From assembly GCA_036267755.1 (NCBI GenBank), contig DATAVK010000060.1, positions 1-10,140 of the forward strand: a DNA stretch of 10,140 bases. Reading direction: 5' to 3'. The position numbers and the translations under genes were made by a program. This document shows positions 1 to 4,176 of the stretch, one piece after another. Numbering within the stretch: the first letter of the stretch is position 1; each line of letters opens with the position of its first letter. The stretch is from DATAVK01 sp036267755 (GTDB taxonomy: Bacteria; Actinomycetota; Actinomycetes; JAFAQI01). The notes beneath the pieces are model-generated. The model made no database searches and was not told the DNA's origin. It saw only the letters and a program-made list of their open reading frames with translations.

Positions 1-85
1 GATGAGTGGTGTGTGCAACCTCCTGCACTCGAGCTCGATCACGCTGCCGGCCACGTTCGACTTCAGGGTGTACGGCTACCGCTAG
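1..85 (+). CDS. 3' end of an unidentified upstream gene (partial)
   Basis: An open frame runs from the window edge (first full codon at base 2) to TAG at 83-85 and gives about 27 residues ending in FDFRVYGYR. Third positions are mostly G or C, as in the clear genes of the window, which supports real coding. The first in-window codon is ATG, but nothing shows it is the start; the gene probably begins outside. The aromatic, beta-strand-like ending is of the sort seen at the ends of carbohydrate-binding beta-sandwich domains, but that is a weak impression from nine residues and no function is assigned. The next gene begins 26 bp downstream on the same strand. Confidence 0.45.
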   Translation, partial: MSGVCNLLHSSSITLPATFDFRVYGYR

Positions 86-110
86 CCCGCGGTGTCCGTA
101 GGCTTCGGTC

Positions 111-602
111 GTGGCTGGGTCGGATGCGTTCAGCGACGTCGTCGCCCTGTTGAACTACCCGATGTACGTCGTCACCACGGTGGCCGGCGACCAGGCCTCC
201 GGGTGTCTCGTGGGATTCGCGACCCAGGCCAGCATCGGGCCGCCGCGGTTCCTGATCGGGATCTCCGACAAGAACCACACCTACCAGGTGGCTCGCTCCG
301 CCGAGCGGCTCGTCGTACACGTCCTGTCGACCGACCGGCTCGATCTCGCCGAGCTGTTCGGCGAGGCGACCGGTGACGAGGTCGACAAGTTCAGCCGGTG
401 CGATTGGCAGCCCGGCCCGGGCGGCGTACCCGTGCTCGACGACGCGGCCGCGTGGTTCAGCGGCCCGATCATCGACATCCACCGGCTCGGTGACCACGTG
501 GGATTCCTCATCGAGCCGGACAGTGGCGATGTCCGAGACCGCGACGGCGAGACCGTGATGTTCCGCGACGTCGAGGGGATGGACGCCGGCCACGAAGCCT
601 GA
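111..602 (+). CDS. Flavin reductase-like domain protein (FMN-binding split barrel)
   Basis: This encodes 163 aa, matching the usual 150-190 aa of stand-alone flavin reductase domain proteins. These bind FMN/FAD in a split-barrel fold and typically supply reduced flavin to a partner monooxygenase or act as small NAD(P)H oxidoreductases in the cytosol. The family signature is visible at about residues 15-70: a first strand reading YPMYVVTTVAG, then SGCLVGFATQASIGPPRFLIGIS (shown here in two parts in the family: the GCLVGFATQ strand-turn, then PPR), then the NHTYQVARSAERLVVHVL stretch. GTG at 111 is the first possible start after an in-frame TAG at 99-101; the next ATG lies inside the barrel. 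No good Shine-Dalgarno sequence precedes it. No oxygenase partner gene is adjacent, so the substrate is unknown. The C-terminus after residue 140 is acidic and unassigned. Confidence 0.82.
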   Translation: MAGSDAFSDVVALLNYPMYVVTTVAGDQASGCLVGFATQASIGPPRFLIGISDKNHTYQVARSAERLVVHVLSTDRLDLAELFGEATGDEVDKFSRCDWQPGPGGVPVLDDAAAWFSGPIIDIHRLGDHVGFLIEPDSGDVRDRDGETVMFRDVEGMDAGHEA

Positions 603-632
603 GCGCGACACCTGCACGCCATCGCCGTTTTC

Positions 633-648
633 CCGGGTTCTAGCCCGG
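633..648 (+). terminator. Short GC hairpin after the flavin reductase gene
   Basis: CCGGG at 633-637 pairs with CCCGG at 644-648, and T638 can wobble with G643, around the loop TCTA. It lies 31 nt after the flavin reductase stop and is followed only by TTAT, so it is at best a weak factor-independent terminator of the U-poor kind common in actinobacteria. Confidence 0.3.
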
Positions 649-684
649 TTATCCGGCGATGATCTTTGTCGGCGGATGACTGAT

Positions 685-720
685 GGCCGTTTAAGGCGGC
701 TCTAGCCTCCTTAACCGGCC
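685..720. repeat. 36-bp near-perfect palindrome
   Basis: Bases 685-720 pair end to end: 15 of 17 possible base pairs form, with mismatches only at 690/715 and 697/708 and a two-base centre at 702-703. The outer arms are GGCCG/CGGCC and the inner ones TTAAGG/CCTTAA. It stands between convergent genes and ends exactly where the ATG of a possible small ORF begins at 721. It could be a bidirectional terminator for the flanking convergent genes or a protein-binding dyad; there is no T run on either side. The symmetry is directly seen, the role is not. Confidence 0.5.
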
Positions 721-873
721 ATGGCGAGCCTGGCGAGCACGCAGATCCCGGTCGGGCGTCAGCAGCGGCCGGGTACGTCGAGTGCGACGCTCATGCCGTT
801 AATCGAGGCGCGGAAGGACATTGACGTCGCACTCGACGCGGGGATGACCGACTACGGCGCTAACGCTGCTTAG
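721..873 (+). CDS. Possible small ORF, 50 aa, unknown function
   Basis: ATG at 721 opens a 50-codon frame to TAG at 871-873, with roughly four fifths of third positions G or C, similar to neighbouring genes. The product starts MASLASTQIPVG and ends MTDYGANAA, contains the charged stretch IEARKDIDVALDAG, and has no signal peptide or membrane segment. I do not recognise it. There is no Shine-Dalgarno sequence; the 36-bp palindrome at 685-720 lies directly against the ATG, so translation would have to be leaderless or the palindrome would occlude the start. Its last four bases overlap tail to tail with the stop of the minus-strand gene. A perfect 14-bp inverted repeat lies inside (776-789 and 825-838). 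It may be a real small protein or chance. Confidence 0.3.
   Translation: MASLASTQIPVGRQQRPGTSSATLMPLIEARKDIDVALDAGMTDYGANAA
776..838. repeat. Perfect 14-bp inverted repeat with 35-bp spacer
   Basis: CGTCGAGTGCGACG at 776-789 is the exact reverse complement of CGTCGCACTCGACG at 825-838. The flanking bases do not pair, so the arms are sharply bounded. It lies within the possible small ORF. Confidence 0.55.
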
Positions 874-1172
874 ATGCCTTGCTCGCGCCAGTGGATCAGG
901 ATGTCGGTAGCGGCCTGCACCCATCCCTCGAACGCCTCCCGGGACATGAAGAAGTTCGCCACGGCCTCGGACTTGGCGCCGTCGGGCTCGGATTCGGGGG
1001 CCGGGTTGTTGCGCACCACCATGATCGACACCTCCTGCCCGCGCGGGGCGGTGAGCAGGGCATCGGCCCGCGACGCCTCGTGGAACTCATCCGGGATGCG
1101 GATACGGCCACCGTCGTCAAGCGGCAGGTAGTCAGGCATACCGCATGATCTCAGCCGCCCAGCCATTGTCAC
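870..1172 (-). CDS. Hypothetical protein with an AbrB/MraZ-like N-terminal motif
   Basis: The minus-strand frame ends with TAA at 870-872 and can start at GTG 1172 (100 aa), ATG 1166 (98 aa) or ATG 1139 (89 aa). The 1139 start gives MPDYLPLDDGGRIRIPDEF at the N-terminus and looks most natural; no start has a strong Shine-Dalgarno. The segment LDDGGRIRIPDEFHEA resembles the D-x-(K/G)-GR-I-x-IP-x-(E/K)-(F/L)-R/H signature of swapped-hairpin DNA-binding proteins such as AbrB, SpoVT and MraZ, and is followed by a strand-like EVSIMVV. The C-terminal third (NFFMSREAFEGWVQAATDI, then LIHWREQGI) looks helical and is not part of those families as I know them. Function is therefore unassigned; a small DNA-binding regulator is a guess from the motif. 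It sits tail to tail with the small ORF and behind the large hairpin at 1196-1275. Confidence 0.6.
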   Translation of the reverse strand: MTMAGRLRSCGMPDYLPLDDGGRIRIPDEFHEASRADALLTAPRGQEVSIMVVRNNPAPESEPDGAKSEAVANFFMSREAFEGWVQAATDILIHWREQGI

Positions 1173-1195
1173 CTAACGGCTGCTAGCGGCGGGGG

Positions 1196-1275
1196 TGGGC
1201 GAGGGGGACGGGGCTCGCCTCGGCTATCCACGGGGGCAGACGAGCCGAGGCGAGCTGCCCGTCCCCGGTTGCCCA
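1196..1275 (-). terminator. Very stable long hairpin between two minus-strand genes
   Basis: Three nested arms pair: TGGGC 1196-1200 with GCCCA 1271-1275, GGGGACGGG 1204-1212 with CCCGTCCCC 1258-1266, and CTCGCCTCGGCT 1214-1225 with its exact complement 1243-1254. The loop is 17 nt and the interruptions are short. Read on the minus strand it follows the acyltransferase stop (1387) by about 110 nt and precedes the start of the next minus-strand gene by 24-57 nt. That position fits a terminator isolating the polysaccharide genes. There is no T run after it, so a different role (mRNA stabiliser, dispersed palindromic element, leader structure of the 870-1172 gene) remains possible. Confidence 0.5.
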
Positions 1276-1305
1276 CGAGACGCTCACGTCCCGAACCGAA
1301 AATCG

Positions 1306-1322
1306 GGCAGCACAAGGCTGCC
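1306..1322 (-). terminator. Small hairpin downstream of the acyltransferase gene
   Basis: GGCAGC at 1306-1311 pairs with GCTGCC at 1317-1322 around a five-base loop. An adjacent CCGA/TCGG mini-stem is at 1296-1306. It is the first structure met by transcription leaving the acyltransferase gene on the minus strand. No T run follows, so it is only a candidate. The rest of 1276-1386 shows nothing I can name. Confidence 0.25.
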
Positions 1323-1386
1323 ATCAGACATGTCCGGAATGACTACGCCATCCGGGTGATTCGAAGCCATCAGCGGTACGGCGGCG

Positions 1387-2484
1387 TCAGGCGGGGACGA
1401 GACGCTTCTCGACGTGGACGTCGCGGCGTGGTGCCGCGATCGGCCTCAGTCGACGGAAATATCGCTCGACGGTGACGTAGCTGAGGCTCGCGATGGCGAT
1501 GCTGACGAGCATTTCCACCGCGATCAGATCGTGCCTCGCACCGGTCCAGTGACTGCCGAGAATCGCGTATACCGGGACATGCACGAGGTAGAGCGCGTAG
1601 CTGATCGTGCCCAGTCCGACGAGCGGGCGCGTGGCAAGCACCCGGCTCACGACTGATACCTGGCCGCCGGTCACCCCCGTGATGAGGGCGCACGTACTCA
1701 GGGCGGCGAGCGGGATGTCCAGTGCCTCCCAGTGCTGGTTGAGGGCGACGTCTGCGAACACGGCCAAGCCCGCGAGGCCGACGACACCGCCCGTGGACAG
1801 CGCCCGCACGATCCGACGGCTGGTTACGGGCGCGGAGCTGAGCCACAGCGCGAGCGCGCAGCCCATCATCAGCGGGCCGGCGCGCGTCAGAGGGTTGAAG
1901 TAGACGATGGGCAGGCCGCCCGGGACGGGCCGAAGGAACGTCGCGTACGCCGCCATGCTCAGCAGGCCGATCCCGGCGGTCACCATCGCGGCGCGACGAT
2001 GGCCGAGGCGGGTGAGCGCCAGCAGCGTGACCGGCCACAGGAGATAAAACTGCTCCTCCATGGCCAATGACCAGGTATGCCCGAGGCCAGCGTTGTGCCC
2101 CAGGGTGACGGCGATGTTCTGGACGTAGGTGAGGGACAGCAACGCCGCTTCGGCGTACCCGGCGGTCGTGTGGTTGGCGGCGACGTACCGCGCGAAGGGC
2201 GCGAACACCACCACTGTCATCACCAGGGCGGGATAGAGCCGTAGTGCTCGCCGGAGGTAGAACCGAGGCAGGTCGACCCGCCCCAAGCGCTCGCGTTCGC
2301 GCATCAGGAGTGTGGTGATCAGGTAGCCCGACAGCACGAAGAACACGTCGACGCCGAGATAACCGAAGCTTCCGATTGCCACGTTGGTGTGCTCGAGCAT
2401 GACGGCCGCGATGGCGATCCCGCGTAGCCCGTCGAGCGGACGCGAGTGCCAGCGCGTGCCGGTGCTACCGGCCCGGTCGGACAT
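1387..2484 (-). CDS. Membrane acyltransferase, acyltransferase-3 family (polysaccharide O-acylation)
   Basis: The 365 aa product matches AT3/OafA-type integral membrane acyltransferases, which move acetyl or other acyl groups onto sugars of surface polysaccharides across the membrane. The family landmarks are in order: RPLDGLRGIAIAAVMLEH (residues 15-32, with the conserved Arg and the His at 32), GVDVFFVLSGYLITTLL (44-60), FYLRRALRLYPAL (75-87), and HTWSLAMEEQFYLLWP (136-151, with E144). Hydrophobic segments continue to about residue 340, giving around ten helices, and the tail is basic and cytoplasmic-looking. There is no fused SGNH domain, so this is the short form. The start is ATG at 2484, five bases after the stop of the upstream glycosyltransferase; there is no separate ribosome binding site, which suggests translational coupling. 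The donor and target sugar cannot be told from sequence; acetyl-CoA is the usual donor in the family. Confidence 0.93.
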   Translation of the reverse strand: MSDRAGSTGTRWHSRPLDGLRGIAIAAVMLEHTNVAIGSFGYLGVDVFFVLSGYLITTLLMRERERLGRVDLPRFYLRRALRLYPALVMTVVVFAPFARYVAANHTTAGYAEAALLSLTYVQNIAVTLGHNAGLGHTWSLAMEEQFYLLWPVTLLALTRLGHRRAAMVTAGIGLLSMAAYATFLRPVPGGLPIVYFNPLTRAGPLMMGCALALWLSSAPVTSRRIVRALSTGGVVGLAGLAVFADVALNQHWEALDIPLAALSTCALITGVTGGQVSVVSRVLATRPLVGLGTISYALYLVHVPVYAILGSHWTGARHDLIAVEMLVSIAIASLSYVTVERYFRRLRPIAAPRRDVHVEKRLVPA

Positions 2485-2489
2485 GAGGC

Positions 2490-3719
2490 TCAGGCGGCGG
2501 CGAGCTGGTGCGCGAAGAGCGTCTCGTCGACGTACTGGCGAATCGTGGCCGCGAACCGCTGGACCGAGAACGACTCGGCGTGGCGCTTGATCGCGGCCGG
2601 GTCGAAGTAGGTGCGCTCGAGCCGCTGGATCCCGTTGGTGAAGCCCGCCACGGTCGGTGAGCCGACGAGCAGCCCGGTGCGGCCGTCCTGCACGGTGTCG
2701 AGGTAGCCACCGGCGCGAAGCCCGATGGTCGGCTTGCCGAAGGTCGCGGCCTCGATGGGGGAGAGCCCGAAGTCCTCGAACGCCGGTGCGACCAGCGAGT
2801 AGCAGTTCGCGTAGAGCCAGGCGAGCTCCTCGTCGCTGACGCGACCCAGCCCGATGATGCGCTCGCTCCACTCGCCGCCACCCGGACGCTCCGGCAGCGC
2901 GCCGCCGACAACGACGAGGCGTACGCCGGGGAGTGCCTCAGCAGCCTGGCAGGCGACGACCGTGTTCTTGTAGCCGCGGGCGCGGGCGATCGTCAGCAGG
3001 TAACCCGGCGCGACGCCCTCCGGCTGCGACATCGGCATGTCCGCGTCGAACGTGGACGGCGGGTGCACGACGTCGGCCTCGACGCCGTAGGTGTTGCGGA
3101 TCCGCTCGGCGACGACGGTGGAGTTGGCGAGGTAGCGGTCCGCGGACTGGGCGGCCTGCTGGTCCCACGAGCGCAGGTAGCCGTCGAGGACGCGCACCGC
3201 CATCCGGACCGGGGCGGGCTGGTTCGGCAGGTAGTCGTCGGGCTGGTGCAGCCAGCGAGCCGGGTTGTGGCAGTAGACGATCTTCGGGGCCCGGGTGGAG
3301 ACGCCGTGCGAGAAGCCGGTCGAGCTGCACAGCACGATGTCGGCGTCGTCGATGACGGTCGAGGACCAGGCCCGGGGGAGCAGCGCCAGCGCCTTGCGGG
3401 GGTCGCGGCGGAACGCGGAGACCTTCTGCAGGCCGCCGGTGCGGATGTCGTGGCCGCGGAACGCGGGGAAGGTGCCGTCCGCGTCGTACACGCTGGTGAC
3501 GACCGGCGCGTCCGGGAACGCCTCGAGCAGGGAGAGGACGACGCGCTCGGCGCCGCCGGCCTGCGTGAGGTAGTCGTGGGCGATGACGACGCGGGGCTTG
3601 GACGGGCGGGCGGCGCGGCGCTCGATCGGGCCCGAGATGAGCTTGAAACCGCCGGGGGCTGCGCCTGCGACGGCCGCCTGGGCGGGGCGTTCCAGCGCTG
3701 TGATGGTCACGAAGATCAC
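2490..3719 (-). CDS. Glycosyltransferase, GT4/GT-B type
   Basis: The product is 409 aa with GTG start at 3719; an alternative GTG at 3710 removes three residues, and no other start exists before the catalytic domain. The first ~40 residues are a non-conserved Ala/Pro-rich lead. The N-terminal Rossmann half starts at RVVIAHDYLTQAGGAERVV, the Gly-rich loop typical of GT4 retaining enzymes. The C-terminal nucleotide-sugar half shows LLTIARARGYKNT in the donor-phosphate region and FEDFGLSPIEAATFGKPTIG carrying the full E-x7-E motif (E315, E323). It should add a sugar from a nucleotide donor to a lipid-linked repeat unit on the cytoplasmic face. It is first in a two-gene minus-strand unit with the acyltransferase and is transcribed away from the Wzz-kinase operon. 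No clear Shine-Dalgarno precedes the start; a branched hairpin with a T run lies about 80 nt upstream (3802-3864). Confidence 0.92.
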   Translation of the reverse strand: MIFVTITALERPAQAAVAGAAPGGFKLISGPIERRAARPSKPRVVIAHDYLTQAGGAERVVLSLLEAFPDAPVVTSVYDADGTFPAFRGHDIRTGGLQKVSAFRRDPRKALALLPRAWSSTVIDDADIVLCSSTGFSHGVSTRAPKIVYCHNPARWLHQPDDYLPNQPAPVRMAVRVLDGYLRSWDQQAAQSADRYLANSTVVAERIRNTYGVEADVVHPPSTFDADMPMSQPEGVAPGYLLTIARARGYKNTVVACQAAEALPGVRLVVVGGALPERPGGGEWSERIIGLGRVSDEELAWLYANCYSLVAPAFEDFGLSPIEAATFGKPTIGLRAGGYLDTVQDGRTGLLVGSPTVAGFTNGIQRLERTYFDPAAIKRHAESFSVQRFAATIRQYVDETLFAHQLAAA

Positions 3720-3801
3720 ATCGACGCGTCACTCAGGTGGCCTAAGCACCGCGACGGGTAGTAAACGGCTCGTCACTTTGGGCCATACCTAGGCGGCAAA
3801 A

Positions 3802-3864
3802 GGCCCCCGGGCACACCTCCACTTGCGCGGAGGGCCAGCTGGACGGGCTGGCTGCCCGGGGGCC
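3802..3864. ncRNA. Candidate three-way-junction RNA element / branched terminator
   Basis: A 12-bp perfect stem joins GGCCCCCGGGCA (3802-3813) to TGCCCGGGGGCC (3853-3864). Inside it two more perfect stems stand side by side: CCTCC 3816-3820 with GGAGG 3829-3833 (8-nt loop), and GCCAG 3834-3838 with CTGGC 3848-3852 (9-nt loop). Only two bases (3814-3815) are unpaired at the junction. Read on the minus strand the closing stem is followed at once by TTTTGCC, as in an intrinsic terminator, about 80 nt before the GT4 start; that would suit a leader attenuator. On the plus strand it would lie in a long leader of the kinase operon. I know no riboswitch family matching it. Confidence 0.45.
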
Positions 3865-3907
3865 CGGTAACTGCCGGGAACTCGCCGTACGCCGTCTCTC
3901 GCCCTAT

Positions 3908-3930
3908 TTGTGCAGGTCAGACCTGCGCAA
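3908..3930. promoter_or_regulatory. Operator-like dyad
   Basis: Arms TTGTGCAGGT (3908-3917) and ACCTGCGCAA (3921-3930) are inverted complements at nine of ten positions around a CAG centre. The size and A/T-tipped arms resemble sites bound by dimeric helix-turn-helix repressors (GntR or TetR type), but no such regulator is encoded in the window. A related TCAGACCTACG recurs at 4121-4131. Confidence 0.4.
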
Positions 3931-4112
3931 CTAGAACTACGGCGGCGTGGGTCCACACCGAGTCCGGAGACGGCGACTAGCGGACAGTCACCTCACGAGT
4001 CCAATAACCAGACAAAGTTTCGGACCACCTCCTCTCACGTGTCCCTCAAGCGTAGGCCCAGTTCAGGCTCAACGCCACGACAAATCGTCAAGGGTCGCGG
4101 GTCCCCGGTCGA

Positions 4113-4130
4113 AGACCTACTCAGACCTAC
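4113..4130 (+). repeat. Two AGACCTAC direct repeats spaced 10 bp
   Basis: AGACCTAC occurs at 4113-4120 and again at 4123-4130, exactly one helical turn apart and about 50 bp before the kinase start. The spacing suits two protomers of an activator on one DNA face. The second copy runs into TACGAT (4128-4133), which fits the TANNNT form of an actinobacterial -10 box; no matching -35 box is seen, as is common for activator-dependent promoters. The promoter reading is tentative. Confidence 0.3.
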
Positions 4131-4176
4131 GATCACAACGGCTGCGTGCTGCCCCCCACCGGACGGATTGCCCACT

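Larger units (their letters stand above)
3720..4176. promoter_or_regulatory. 457-bp divergent intergenic control region
   Basis: No gene is supported here. The frame of the downstream kinase is open back to 3910, but that stretch encodes a Ser/Thr/Arg-rich sequence with no conserved character. The region must hold promoters for both the minus-strand GT4/acyltransferase pair and the plus-strand operon. It contains a branched hairpin (3802-3864), a second overlapping hairpin CCCGG 3863-3867 with CCGGG 3874-3878, a 23-bp dyad (3908-3930), a long-range inverted pair CGCCGTCTC 3890-3898 with GAGACGGCG 3967-3975 that encloses the dyad, and phased repeats (4113-4130). No convincing -35/-10 pair of the housekeeping type is visible on either strand. 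Confidence 0.6.

Noticed and set aside
1355..1368. GATTCGAA resembling a tRNA T-loop
   Set aside because: The flanking bases form no 5-bp T stem, and no acceptor or anticodon arm can be folded around it.
1269..1475. Plus-strand 68-codon frame
   Set aside because: Arg-rich product, TTG-type start inside the big hairpin, and it runs into the acyltransferase gene on the other strand.
3802..3864. Miniature inverted-repeat transposable element
   Set aside because: The 12-bp ends are inverted repeats, but there is no target-site duplication at the flanks and the interior is fully used by two further stems, which fits RNA structure better.
3910..4176. N-terminal extension of the Wzz-kinase frame back to GTG 3910
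   Set aside because: It encodes a Ser/Thr/Arg/Pro-rich stretch without family similarity, the GC bias at third positions is lost, and it crosses the operator-like dyad. The family normally starts at the (M/V)ELIDYL sequence at 4177, which also has a ribosome binding site.
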